A stretch of 57,859 nt of DNA. It comes from Actinomycetes bacterium. Its GTDB lineage: Bacteria > Actinomycetota > Acidimicrobiia > Acidimicrobiales > RAAP-2. The stretch is from contig JAJYXE010000039.1 in assembly GCA_021791145.1 (NCBI GenBank), forward strand, positions 1 to 57,859, given 5' to 3'. Position numbers and translations under genes: made by a program. This document shows positions 49,630 through 57,859 of the stretch, one piece after another. How positions within the stretch are numbered: position 1 is the stretch's first letter; each line of letters begins with the position of its first letter. Below the pieces are notes generated by a model. The model made no database searches and was not told the DNA's origin. It saw only the letters and a program-made list of their open reading frames with translations.

Positions 49630-50819
49630 ACCCGCTCGGGCGCCCGGCGCTGCGCCCGCTCGCCGACGAGCTCGCCCGCCGCCTCGCCGACGGCAAGACC
49701 CCTGCCGCCGTCACGGTCCCCGACTCCTGCCGGGCGGCGGTCGCCGACCTGCTCGGGCTCGACCGCGTGCCCGAGCCCGGCGCGCGCCTGCGGGTCGCCC
49801 GGCTGCTCGGCGCCCTCTGCCTGCCCGACGTCGCCTCGCTGCGCGACGCCGTCGAGTCCGTCGTCGGGCCGCTCCCCGAGCATGCAGCCGAGCGCCGCGC
49901 CGAGGCCGAGCGGCGCGCGGGCCTGTGGGCGTGGCTCGCCGACGAAGCCTCGCGCGTCGCGCTGGGCCGCTCCTTGGAGCCGTGGGTCGACGTGCAGCGC
50001 GCCCGCGGCGCCCGCGGCGGCGTCGACCGCCGCCGTCGCGAGCTCGAGGCGGCGCTCGCCGTCCTTCGCCGGCTGCCCGCCGACGGGCTCCCGCTGGCCT
50101 CGCTCGCGGCGGACGAGGCGGGGAGCCCCCACGGCCTCGACCGGGGCCGGGCGCTCGCCGCCACGGTGCTCGACGCCGTGGCGCTCGCGACGGGCCAGCC
50201 CAAGCCCTCGACCGCAGAAGAGGCCCGGTGCCTGTGGGAGTCGGTCGGCGTCGTGCCCGATCCGTTGTCCTCCACGGTGACGGTCCTCGGGCTCTCGGGC
50301 GACCCGAGCCCGCTCGGGGCGTGGCTGGACGCGGCGCGCGCGGCGTCCGAGCCCGTCGTCCTCACCCTCGCCACCCTGCGGCGCTGGCCGAGGCCGCCCC
50401 TCCCCCCGGACCAGCCGGCGTTCGTGGTGGAGAACCCCTCCCTCCTCGCAGAGGCCGCCGCGCGATGGCACGGGCCGCCGCTTGTCTGCAGCTCGGGCCG
50501 GCCGACCGTGGCCGTGGTCGTCCTGCTGCGCCAGCTGGGCGCGGCCGGCGCCCCCCTCTGCCAGCACGCCGACTTCGACCCCGTGGGGCTCGCCATCACC
50601 GAGTGGCTGCGCGCTCGGGCGGGCACGACGCCGTGGCGCATGACCGCAGAGGACTACCAGGCCGCGGCCAGGCCGGGTGCGGCGTCGTTCGGCGCGGTCC
50701 CGCCGACGCCGTGGGACCCCCGGCTCGCGGAGGTCATGGCCGCGTGCAGGGTCGCGGTCTACGAAGAGGACGTCCGCCGGGGGCTGCTCGAGGCCGCGAG
50801 CGTCGCTTGGCGCCCGTGA
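49626..50819 (+). CDS. jetD: JetD-like TOPRIM nuclease (DUF2399/TIGR02679 family)
   Basis: This is the nuclease subunit (397 aa) expected to cut small circular DNA after loop extrusion by the SMC complex. The C-terminal TOPRIM domain has the conserved Glu in FVVENPSLL (Glu269) and the DxD in HADFDPVGLAI (Asp316, Asp318). The N-terminal part (DUF3323-like) includes DVASLRDAVESVVGPLPEHAAERRAEAERRAGLWAWL. The GTG start overlaps the jetC stop (GTGA). The last 17 codons form copy 1 of a 51-bp duplication and overlap the convergent desaturase gene by 61 bp. Confidence 0.87.
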   Translation: MNPLGRPALRPLADELARRLADGKTPAAVTVPDSCRAAVADLLGLDRVPEPGARLRVARLLGALCLPDVASLRDAVESVVGPLPEHAAERRAEAERRAGLWAWLADEASRVALGRSLEPWVDVQRARGARGGVDRRRRELEAALAVLRRLPADGLPLASLAADEAGSPHGLDRGRALAATVLDAVALATGQPKPSTAEEARCLWESVGVVPDPLSSTVTVLGLSGDPSPLGAWLDAARAASEPVVLTLATLRRWPRPPLPPDQPAFVVENPSLLAEAAARWHGPPLVCSSGRPTVAVVVLLRQLGAAGAPLCQHADFDPVGLAITEWLRARAGTTPWRMTAEDYQAAARPGAASFGAVPPTPWDPRLAEVMAACRVAVYEEDVRRGLLEAASVAWRP

Positions 50820-51733
50820 GGCGTCCGCCGGGGGCTGCTCGAGGTCGCGAACGTCTCTTGGCGCCCGTGAAGCGCTTCGGCCAACACGGCGGCGGGGACC
50901 GGGCGCACGGCGTCGACCAGGTGCAGCGCCGCCAACGCCGAGATGACCCACCAGGAGGGGTCGAGCTCGAACCGGCCGAGGCCCTGGCGCGCGCTCGCCG
51001 GGTACCGGTGGTGGTTGTTGTGCCACCCCTCGCCCAAGGTCAAGAAGGCGACCAGGCTGTTGTTGCGGCTCGCGTCGGCAGTGGCGAAACGACGCCGGCC
51101 GAAGCGGTGGGCGACCGAGTTCACCGAGAAGGTCGCGTGGTACAGGAGCGTGGTCGAGACGAAGAAGCCCCACACCAGCATCTGGGGCCCCGAGGTGTGC
51201 AGCGCCGGGACCCACCTCCCGAGGGCGGCTCCCGCGCCGAAGGCGGCGAGGGCGGTCGCGAGGGGGGCGAGGTGGTGGTAGCGGTCCACCAGGCGCATCT
51301 CGGGGAAGCGGGCGAGGTCACCCACGTTTCCGAGCGGCGCGGACGGCGGGTGGAACAGCCACCCGAGGTGGCTGTAGACGAAACCGTCGACCACCGGCGA
51401 GTGGGGGTCGCCCGGGCGGTCGGTGTACCGGTGGTGGACCCGGTGGGTCGCCACCCACCACAGCGGCCCCTTCTGGCCGGCGGCCGCCCCGAGGATCGCC
51501 CCGGCGAGCCGGACGGGCCGGGTCATGCGGAACGCCCGGTGGGCGAGGCCCCGGTGGTAGAAGACCGTGATCCCGAAGGAGCGGGGCACGTAGAAGAGCG
51601 CGCAGCCCAACAGCGCGGCCCAGCTCCACCCGACGAAGGGCAGGGCCAGGACGCCCAGGTGCACGAGGACGAAGGGGACGCCCACGCGCGAGGACGCCGG
51701 CCGGAAGCGCTCGTCGGTCGCGACGGCGGCCAC
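50759..51733 (-). CDS. acyl (delta-9-type) fatty acid desaturase
   Basis: This membrane di-iron desaturase (324 aa) introduces a double bond into acyl chains with O2 and reductant. Three histidine boxes are visible: FYHRGLAHRAF, THRVHHRYTD and GEGWHNNHHRYP, separated by hydrophobic segments (FVLVHLGVLALPFVGWSWAALLG and others). The GTG start at 51733 lies 3 nt after the SRPBCC stop, so the two form an operon. The C-terminal 34 residues come from the 51-bp duplication and the antisense of jetD, replacing whatever native end existed. In this cluster it may supply the unsaturated chain for the methyltransferase/cyclopropane-type enzyme; this is inference. Confidence 0.9.
   Translation of the reverse strand: MAAVATDERFRPASSRVGVPFVLVHLGVLALPFVGWSWAALLGCALFYVPRSFGITVFYHRGLAHRAFRMTRPVRLAGAILGAAAGQKGPLWWVATHRVHHRYTDRPGDPHSPVVDGFVYSHLGWLFHPPSAPLGNVGDLARFPEMRLVDRYHHLAPLATALAAFGAGAALGRWVPALHTSGPQMLVWGFFVSTTLLYHATFSVNSVAHRFGRRRFATADASRNNSLVAFLTLGEGWHNNHHRYPASARQGLGRFELDPSWWVISALAALHLVDAVRPVPAAVLAEALHGRQETFATSSSPRRTPHGRQATLAASSSPRRTSSS
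50771..50872. repeat. 51-bp tandem duplication across the jetD/desaturase border
   Basis: Two imperfect copies (50771-50821 and 50822-50872) differ at about five positions. Copy 1 encodes the jetD end on the plus strand; both copies encode the desaturase C-terminus on the minus strand (two 17-residue units with SSSPRRT). The period is a multiple of 3. Confidence 0.95.
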
Positions 51734-51735
51734 CC

Positions 51736-52188
51736 TCAGGCGGCCTCGCCGGTCCCGTTGAGCTCGCCGAGGCGTCGCTCGAGGCCGCGGATGGCTCGGT
51801 CGGCCACACCACTGAAGCCGAGCGCGAGCAGCGGATCGGCGAGCTGGAGGATCCCGCGCAGGCGCAGGCGCGCGTCGTAGGTGACCTCGGTGGCCTCGCC
51901 CCGCCGGACCACGGTGACCGTGTCCACGGACTCGATCACAGCCGAGCGGGCGGTGAACGTGACGCGTCCGGGTGCGAAGTCGGTCACCTCGTAGCGCAGC
52001 GGGAACCGGCGTCCTCCGACGCGCACCGTGAGGTCGAAGACGCTGCCGGGCCCGACCTCGCCGGTGTCCTGGCGCCTCGCGGCCACCACCCCGGGGTCCC
52101 ACTCGGGGGCATGGCTGAAGTCGGCCATGTAGGCGAACGCCCGCTCCGGGCTCCAGGTGGTCGTGACGGTCTTCACCACGTGGGCCAT
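51736..52188 (-). CDS. SRPBCC (polyketide cyclase-like) family protein
   Basis: The protein (150 aa) has a START-like lipid/ligand-binding fold: AHVVKTVTTTWSPERAFAYMADFSHAPEWDPGVVAARR, then FPLRYEVTDFAPGRVTFTARSAVIESVDTVTVV, ending in the long helix ADRAIRGLERRLGEL. It likely binds a hydrophobic ligand. ATG 52188 is preferred to ATG 52227 because GAGGAGG lies just upstream and the presumed -10 (TAATGT, 52233 to 52228) would place the transcript start beyond 52227. It is first in the operon with the desaturase and is divergent from the CarH-like gene across the shared palindrome. Confidence 0.85.
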   Translation of the reverse strand: MAHVVKTVTTTWSPERAFAYMADFSHAPEWDPGVVAARRQDTGEVGPGSVFDLTVRVGGRRFPLRYEVTDFAPGRVTFTARSAVIESVDTVTVVRRGEATEVTYDARLRLRGILQLADPLLALGFSGVADRAIRGLERRLGELNGTGEAA

Positions 52189-52227
52189 GCGTCCTCCTCG
52201 TCTCCCACCTCGTGCACCACGTTCCAT

Positions 52228-52246
52228 ACATTAGTACTAAAATCCG
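52228..52246. promoter_or_regulatory. palindromic operator over divergent -10 regions, copy 1
   Basis: TTAGTACTAA (52231-52240) is a perfect 10-bp palindrome extended to TTAGTACTAAAATC. It contains a plus-strand -10 TAAAAT (52238-52243) and overlaps a minus-strand -10 TAATGT. The same element is found at 56533-56546. This AT-rich block stands out against its surroundings. Confidence 0.75.
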
Positions 52247-52251
52247 GGGCG

Positions 52252-52275
52252 ATGCGGCGAACAGGCGGCCGATGA
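52252..52275 (+). CDS. possible 7-codon leaderless leader peptide of the CarH-like gene
   Basis: ATG 52252 lies 8 nt after TAAAAT and encodes MRRTGGR before a TGA that overlaps the regulator start as ATGA (52272-52275). The arrangement could couple translation of the regulator, which lacks a Shine-Dalgarno, to a leaderless start. Confidence 0.35.
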   Translation: MRRTGGR

Positions 52276-53288
52276 TCAGCCTCAACGACGCCGCGCAGCG
52301 CCTCGGCGTCCACTACATGACCGTCTACCGCTACGTGCGCACGGGCAGGCTCCCCGCCGTCAAGGTCGCAGGCGAGTGGCGGGTCGACCCCGTCGACGTC
52401 GACCGGCTCGGGCCGGCGGAGGACGCCGCGGGGCCGCGCACAGGGCGCCGGGCGCCGGGCACAGGGCGTCGGGGGCCGGGCACAGGGCGCCGGGCACAGG
52501 GCGCCGGGCGCCGGGCGCCGCGCACCCCCCGCCGGGCATGGGCGACGACCCGCTTCTTGGACCGGCTCCTCGCCGGCGACGAGATCGGGGCGTGGGGCGT
52601 GGTCGAGGCCGCGCTGGCGTCGGGGGCCGAGCCTGCCGAGGTCCACCTGGAGCTCCTGGCACCCGCGCTGCGGGCGGTCGGGGAGCGCTGGGAGGCCGGG
52701 ATCGTGAGTGTCGGCGACGAGCATCGGGCCTCCGTCGTGGCGCGCCGGCTGCTCAGCCGGCTCGGTCCGCGGTTCAACCGCCCCGGTCGAAAGCGCGGGG
52801 TCGTCGTTGTCGGGGCGGTGGCGGGGGAGCGCCACGAGATCCCCGGGGCGATCGTGGCGGACCAGCTGCGCGGGGCGAGGTTCGACGTCGTGGACCTCGG
52901 CGCGGACACGCCCCCGGAGTCCTTCGTCGCGGCGGCGCGCCGGTTCTCGCCGCTGGGGGTGCTCCTCGGGGTCACCGGGTCGGGTCACGAGGCCGCGGTG
53001 GCCGAGACCGTTGCTGCGCTGCGGGCCGAGACCGTTGCTGCGCTGCGGGCCGAGACCGTCGCTGCGCTGCGGGCCGAGACCGGCTTCGCCATCCTGGTGG
53101 GCGGGGCGGCGGTCCCCGACGAGCGCGCGGCGCGTGCCCTCGGCGCCGACCACTGGACCGGCCTCGACGCCCGCCAGGTGGTGGCGACCGTCGAGGAGCT
53201 GCGCGCCGAGGAGCTGCGCGGGATCACGGCCGCAGGAGCAGCGGCGCCCGCCAGCCAGGCTTCGCCAGGACCAGCTGCACGTCGCTGA
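52272..53288 (+). CDS. CarH/LitR-like B12-dependent photoreceptor transcriptional regulator
   Basis: The protein (338 aa) begins with a MerR/excisionase-like winged HTH (ISLNDAAQRLGVHYMTVYRYVRTGRLPAVKVAGEWRV). An Arg/Gly/Pro repeat linker follows, then a B12-binding helical cap and a Rossmann cobalamin domain. The cap has Trp140-x9-Glu150-His151, the CarH adenosylcobalamin light-sensing motif; GERHEIPG supplies the lower-ligand His188. In CarH, dark AdoCbl tetramers bind DNA and light breaks them apart. A 24-bp repeat (ETVAALRA, three copies) extends the cobalamin domain. ATG 52272 is preferred over ATG 52212, which would lie upstream of the operator. The 3' end overlaps the convergent CFA gene by 65 bp. 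It probably controls both divergent promoters with the shared palindrome. Confidence 0.85.
   Translation: MISLNDAAQRLGVHYMTVYRYVRTGRLPAVKVAGEWRVDPVDVDRLGPAEDAAGPRTGRRAPGTGRRGPGTGRRAQGAGRRAPRTPRRAWATTRFLDRLLAGDEIGAWGVVEAALASGAEPAEVHLELLAPALRAVGERWEAGIVSVGDEHRASVVARRLLSRLGPRFNRPGRKRGVVVVGAVAGERHEIPGAIVADQLRGARFDVVDLGADTPPESFVAAARRFSPLGVLLGVTGSGHEAAVAETVAALRAETVAALRAETVAALRAETGFAILVGGAAVPDERAARALGADHWTGLDARQVVATVEELRAEELRGITAAGAAAPASQASPGPAARR
52440..52520 (+). repeat. 21-bp/14-bp repeat in the CarH-like linker
   Basis: Units of 21, 21, 14 and 21 bp starting ACAGGGCG encode GRRAPGT-like residues between the HTH and the cobalamin domain. The total is in frame although one unit is short. Confidence 0.75.
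53004..53081 (+). repeat. 24-bp tandem array in the CarH-like cobalamin domain
   Basis: Three 24-bp units plus a 6-nt partial encode ETVAALRA (helical). They are in frame, within the Rossmann domain. Confidence 0.95.
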
Positions 53289-55143
53289 TGTGGCGCTCCA
53301 AGAAGGCCCCCTCGCAGTACGACAGGTAGAACCGCCACATGCGCACGAAGCGCTCGTCGAAGCCGAGGGCGTGGATCGCGCTGGCGTGCTCGTCCACGTT
53401 GTCCCGCCAGCGCCGGAGGGTCTCGGCGTAGTGGCGACCGATGTCCTCGAGGTCCACGACCCGCAGGTCGGTCCGCGCGGCGGCCCGGGCCAGCGACGAG
53501 ACCGAGGGCAGGCAGCTCCCCGGGAAGATGTAGGCCTTGATGAAGTCGGTGCTGTTCTTCGCCCGCTCGTAGCTCTGGTCGGCGATCGTGATCGCCTGGA
53601 GTGCCATCAGCCCGGCGGGGCGCAGCAGCGCCGCGCACGTGCGGAAGTAGGTGTCGAGCACTCGCCAGTCGACGGCCTCGACCATCTCGATGGAGACCAG
53701 CTTGTCGTACTGGCCGCGCAGGTTCCGGTAGTCCTCCTCGAGGATGGTGACGCGGTCCGAGACGCCCGCCCGGGCGACCCAGTCGCGCGCGTGGGCGTAC
53801 TGCTCCGAAGAGATGGTCGTCGAGGTCACGCGGCACCCGTAGCGGGTGGCGGCGTGAACGGCGAAGCCGCCCCAGCCCGTGCCGATCTCCACCACGTGGT
53901 CGGCCGGCGACAGGTCGAGCTTCTGGCAGATGCGGTCCAGCTTGGCGAGCGACGCCTCCTCGAGGGTCATGCCAGGCCGCTCGAACAGCGCGCAGGAGTA
54001 GCTGAGCGTCGGGTCGAGCATGAGCGCGAAGAGCTCGTTGCCGATGTCGTAGTGGGCCCGCACGTCGCGCCGGTCCTGGGACGGGGGGCGGCGCCGGAGG
54101 CGGCGCACGGGGTCGGTGAGGACCGAGGCCGCCTGGCCGGCCCGGTCCCGGGCGCGACCGGCAGCCCCGCGGTGTGCCGCCAGGATGCGCACCAGGTCGG
54201 TGAGGTCGTCGCTGTCCCACAACCCGTCGACGTAGCTCTCAGCGAGCCCGACGGACCCGTGGCGCGCCAGCGCGGCGTAGGCGACGGGGTCGTGCACACG
54301 TACCCGCGCGCGAGGTTCGCCCGCGCCCATCGTGCGCACGCCGCGAGCGTCTTCGAGCACGAGGGTGCCGTGCCGGAGGTGGCGGCCGAGGCCCGTGACG
54401 AGCGCGCGGGAGAGTGGGCGTCCGGAGGGGTGGGGCACGATGGGGGCGCCGGCCCGGCGCAGCGCGGCCGCCTGGCGGTAGATCCCGGCCGACACGCGCA
54501 TGGTCATGAGGCGGTGGCTCCAGACGAGGCGCCCGAGGGCGCGGCGGTCGGCCTCGTGGCGCTCCAGCCGGAGGCCGGCGCCGAAGAGCGTCTCGCCGCC
54601 GCGCACGTTGCGCATGGAGAGCCCCAGGTGCTCGCCGGGCTCGCGGTAGCTCAGCTCGTAGTCCATGTCGCTGTCGAAGAACGGGGAGACGTGCAGCTCC
54701 TTTTGGAACCGGTGCCGCCCGGGCCCGCCCACCACGTAGACGTGGCGCTCGTGCCACGGGGTGTTGGTGACCTCGGCGACGAGTGACTCCACATGGACGC
54801 CCTCCGGATCGAAGCAGTAGTAGAGGGTGATCGGGTTGAACAGCCATCCCCACGTGCGGAGGTGGCCCAGCATGGCCACCGGCCCTCGGGGACGGCACCC
54901 GAGCCGCTCGGCCACCAGGTCCCGCACGGCGTCGGCCAGGGGTCCGGGCCGATCCGGCAGGAAGTCGCGCCGGCGGTAGCTCACGACGTTGGGGCGCTCC
55001 GCCGACCACAGCGGGTGGAGCCGGCAAAGGTCGTCGATCTCGTCGAGGTCGACGAACGGCATGGCGATCCGGTACGAGAAGCGGTGGTCGACCGTGGCGA
55101 GCCGGTGGTGGACCACGGTCCCCTCGTAGATGGCGCTCCTCAT
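53224..55143 (-). CDS. DUF1365-cyclopropane-fatty-acyl-phospholipid synthase fusion
   Basis: The protein has 639 aa. Residues 1 to about 235 are DUF1365 (IYEGTVVHHRLATVDHRFSYRIAMPFVDLDEI, WGWLFNPITLYYCFD, HVSPFFDSDMDYELSY). The rest is a CFA-type SAM methyltransferase (DVRAHYDIGNELFALMLDPTLSYSCALFE, VVEIGTGWGGFAVHAA, TTISSEQYAHA, VSIEMVEAVDW). Where E. coli Cfa has LLHTIG, with a His near the bicarbonate site, this protein has ALQAIT, so the chemistry may be methylation without ring closure. It should modify unsaturated acyl chains in membrane phospholipids. It is second in an operon after the amine oxidase (33-nt gap). The two domains are separate adjacent genes in many bacteria. Confidence 0.92.
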   Translation of the reverse strand: MRSAIYEGTVVHHRLATVDHRFSYRIAMPFVDLDEIDDLCRLHPLWSAERPNVVSYRRRDFLPDRPGPLADAVRDLVAERLGCRPRGPVAMLGHLRTWGWLFNPITLYYCFDPEGVHVESLVAEVTNTPWHERHVYVVGGPGRHRFQKELHVSPFFDSDMDYELSYREPGEHLGLSMRNVRGGETLFGAGLRLERHEADRRALGRLVWSHRLMTMRVSAGIYRQAAALRRAGAPIVPHPSGRPLSRALVTGLGRHLRHGTLVLEDARGVRTMGAGEPRARVRVHDPVAYAALARHGSVGLAESYVDGLWDSDDLTDLVRILAAHRGAAGRARDRAGQAASVLTDPVRRLRRRPPSQDRRDVRAHYDIGNELFALMLDPTLSYSCALFERPGMTLEEASLAKLDRICQKLDLSPADHVVEIGTGWGGFAVHAATRYGCRVTSTTISSEQYAHARDWVARAGVSDRVTILEEDYRNLRGQYDKLVSIEMVEAVDWRVLDTYFRTCAALLRPAGLMALQAITIADQSYERAKNSTDFIKAYIFPGSCLPSVSSLARAAARTDLRVVDLEDIGRHYAETLRRWRDNVDEHASAIHALGFDERFVRMWRFYLSYCEGAFLERHISDVQLVLAKPGWRAPLLLRP

Positions 55144-55176
55144 CGCACTCTCGGCCTCATCGCAGACCCGGGCTCA

Positions 55177-56430
55177 TCACAAGTCTGCGCCGAAGGCGCG
55201 ACACACCGCCAGCGCGCTCTGGAGCCCGTCCTCGTGGAAGCCGTATCCCCAGTATGACCCGCAGTACCACGTCGAGCGGACACCGCTGATCTCCGCGTGC
55301 CGGGTCTGGGCGGCTACCGCGGCGGCGTCGATGACGGGGTGGGCGTACTCGAACACCCCCAGGACCTTGGCGGGGTCCACGGCCTCGGTCTGGTTGAGGC
55401 TGACGAGGATCTGGTGGCGTGACTCGATCGATTGGAGCCGGTTCAAGTGGTAGGTGACCGTGGCGCCGGCGGCCCCCGACGTGTGCTCGTCCAGCCGGTA
55501 GTTCCAGCTGGCCCAGGCCCTCGAGGCTCGGGGGAGCAGGCGGTCGTCGGTGTGGAGGACCGCGGTGTTCGGCTGGTAGCGGATGCTGCCCAGCACCGCG
55601 CGCTCGGCCGGGGTGGGATCGCCCAGGAGCTCGAGGCTCTCGTCGCTGTGGCCGGCCATGATCACGTGGTCGAAGCGTTCTGGGCCGAAGCGGTCGGAGA
55701 CGACCTCCACCCCCCCTGCACGTCGGACGACCTTTGCGACCGGCGTCGCGGTGCGCACCCGTTCGCCGAGCGGGGCGAGGATCGCCTCGACGTACGCGCG
55801 CGCTCCTCCGTCGACGGTCCTCCAGGCGGGTTGGGCGCCCAGCCGGAGAAGGCCGTGGTTGTCGAAGAAGCGGGCGAAGGTCGCGGCCGGGATGTCCAGC
55901 GCGTCGCCGGCCGGCGCCGACCAGATCGCCGAGACCATGGGGACCAGGTACCAGTCGACCATGCGCGGGGACCAGCCGCCCGCGGCCACGAGGTCGCGCA
56001 GCGTGAGGCTGTCGGGGATGCCGGCGGCGAGGAGGCGGCGGGTGCGCCGGTTGAACCGCAGGATGTCCGCCAGCATCCGCAGGAAGGACGGGCGCAGCGC
56101 GTTGCGCGGCTGTGCGAACACGGTGCTGAAGGAGGTGGCGCGCCACTCGACCCCGGTCGCGGCGTCCGACACCCCGAAGCTCATGTCGCTCGGCTTGGTC
56201 CGCACCCCGAGACGATCGAAGAGACGGACCAGCCCGGGGTAATTGCGCTCGTTGTAGACGATGAACCCGGTGTCGACGTCGTGGATCTCCTCGTCGAGCT
56301 CGATGCGGACCGTGTGGGTGTGGCCTCCCGGACGCGCGTCGCGTTCGAAGACGGTGACGTCGTGGCCCTCCCCGAGGAGGTGGGCGCAGGTGAGGCCCGA
56401 GATCCCGGTCCCGATGATGGCGATGCGCAT
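55177..56430 (-). CDS. FAD-dependent amine-oxidase-like oxidoreductase
   Basis: The protein (417 aa from ATG 56430) is a flavin monoamine-oxidase-fold protein. The dinucleotide-binding start RIAIIGTGISGLTCAHLLGEGHDVTVFERDARPGGHTHTV is followed by VDTGFIVYNERNYPGLVRLFDRLGV and a C-terminal GSYWGYGFHEDGLQSALAVC FAD-binding end. Family members regularly neighbour DUF1365 and CFA-like genes and probably oxidise or isomerise acyl chains (furan or other modified fatty acids). An in-frame GTG at 56511 would add 27 residues; it lies 18 nt from the minus-strand -10 TAAAGT (56535 to 56530), so either start is possible. Confidence 0.88.
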   Translation of the reverse strand: MRIAIIGTGISGLTCAHLLGEGHDVTVFERDARPGGHTHTVRIELDEEIHDVDTGFIVYNERNYPGLVRLFDRLGVRTKPSDMSFGVSDAATGVEWRATSFSTVFAQPRNALRPSFLRMLADILRFNRRTRRLLAAGIPDSLTLRDLVAAGGWSPRMVDWYLVPMVSAIWSAPAGDALDIPAATFARFFDNHGLLRLGAQPAWRTVDGGARAYVEAILAPLGERVRTATPVAKVVRRAGGVEVVSDRFGPERFDHVIMAGHSDESLELLGDPTPAERAVLGSIRYQPNTAVLHTDDRLLPRASRAWASWNYRLDEHTSGAAGATVTYHLNRLQSIESRHQILVSLNQTEAVDPAKVLGVFEYAHPVIDAAAVAAQTRHAEISGVRSTWYCGSYWGYGFHEDGLQSALAVCRAFGADL

Positions 56431-56529
56431 GGAGGTGTCAACCTTCAGTGTCGGGCCGGGTGTGCGTGCAGGATCGTCTGGTTTGGAGAGTTGGGTGTCG
56501 GGGGGAGACACCCGACGGCCGCCGCGCTG

Positions 56530-56546
56530 ACTTTAGCACTAAAATC
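56530..56546. promoter_or_regulatory. palindromic operator over divergent -10 regions, copy 2
   Basis: TTTAGCACTAAA (56532-56543) is palindromic except for the centre and continues as TTAGCACTAAAATC, matching copy 1 at 13 of 14 positions. It contains the plus-strand -10 TAAAAT (56540-56545), ending 6 nt before the SDR ATG, and a minus-strand -10 TAAAGT for the oxidase-CFA operon. Confidence 0.75.
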
Positions 56547-56551
56547 TCGGC

Positions 56552-57657
<1,106 letters not shown>

Positions 57658-57661
<4 letters not shown>

Positions 57662-57859
57662 GCATCGAGTACTCGAGCTGGGTCGACCATCCGATCGAGA
57701 CCGTGTTCGCCTGGCACGAACGGCCGGGGGCCTTCGCGCGCCTCTCACCGCCCTGGCAGTGCGCGCGCCTCGTCGAGGAGGCGTCCTCGCTCGCCGACGG
57801 CCGGGCGGTGATCCGCCTGCCCGGCGGCCTTCGCTGGGTCGCCCAGCACCGGGACTACG
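57658..57859 (+). CDS. SRPBCC domain start, probably TIGR01777 family epimerase, cut by the window edge
   Basis: Only the first 67 codons are present. The sequence begins with a GTG-coded Met, then SIEYSSWVDHPIETVFAWHERPGAFARLSPPWQ, and later RAVIRLPGGLRWVAQHRDY. This is the N-terminal SRPBCC/START-like module that in many Actinobacteria is fused to a TIGR01777 (DUF1731) NAD-dependent epimerase. It is coupled to the SDR gene by a GTGA overlap, so it belongs to the same light/B12 cluster. Confidence 0.75.

Noticed and set aside
52212..52271. Upstream ATG start for the CarH-like gene
   Set aside because: It would place the palindrome and the -10 inside the coding region; the HTH starts naturally at ATG 52272.

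Overview
This is a very GC-rich window of about 58 kb with actinobacterial gene content. It holds an AftD-type arabinofuranosyltransferase (left edge), DUF3151, DUF2510, an F420-type luciferase-like oxidoreductase, and a coaE-uvrB / uvrA / uvrC-rapZ neighbourhood. Starts are often GTG, and genes commonly overlap as ATGA or GTGA. A deep-branching, high-GC actinobacterium (for example Acidimicrobiia) is my guess, not a demonstrated assignment. I saw no tRNA, rRNA, CRISPR array or insertion sequence.

Layout. 1-6.1 kb: aftD-like gene (minus, runs off the edge), divergent from a methyltransferase-coaE pair. 6.2-21.5 kb: nucleotide excision repair genes uvrB, uvrA and uvrC. Between them lie a three-gene operon (stand-alone adenylation domain, threonine-synthase-like PLP enzyme, carrier protein), a low-complexity membrane protein, an HNH nuclease and nadA; rapZ is coupled to uvrC. 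21.6-32.2 kb: DUF3151, an MFS exporter, a small CxxC protein, an orphan CO-dehydrogenase-like large subunit, a YihY/BrkB protein, and an MmpL / TetR-MFS divergon with a tandem palindromic operator. 32.2-42.3 kb: MscS channel, F420-type oxidoreductase, MarR plus a fused heterodimer-like ABC exporter, VOC protein, DUF503, DUF2510 protein, metallo-beta-lactamase/beta-CASP protein and a SLOG/LOG-like protein. 42.5-50.8 kb: a four-gene SMC-type anti-plasmid (Wadjet, JetABCD) operon whose jetA has an apparent single-base frameshift. 50.8-57.9 kb: a lipid-remodelling cluster around a CarH-like adenosylcobalamin photoreceptor/repressor: acyl desaturase, SRPBCC protein, DUF1365-cyclopropane synthase fusion, FAD amine oxidase, SDR and a TIGR01777-like protein at the edge. 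The same palindromic element (TTAG-Y-ACTAAAATC) sits over the -10 regions of both divergent promoters of this cluster.

Two window-wide patterns are not explained by ordinary annotation. First, there are more than 20 short tandem repeat arrays. Inside genes every clear multi-copy array has a unit that is a multiple of 3 (6, 9, 12, 15, 18, 24 or 51 bp), including in all three uvr genes, jetB, jetC and the CarH-like regulator; 13-, 16- and 17-bp units occur only between genes. Second, many genes have a TAnnnT-like hexamer ending 6-8 nt before the start codon, as expected for leaderless transcripts; this rule helped choose several starts.
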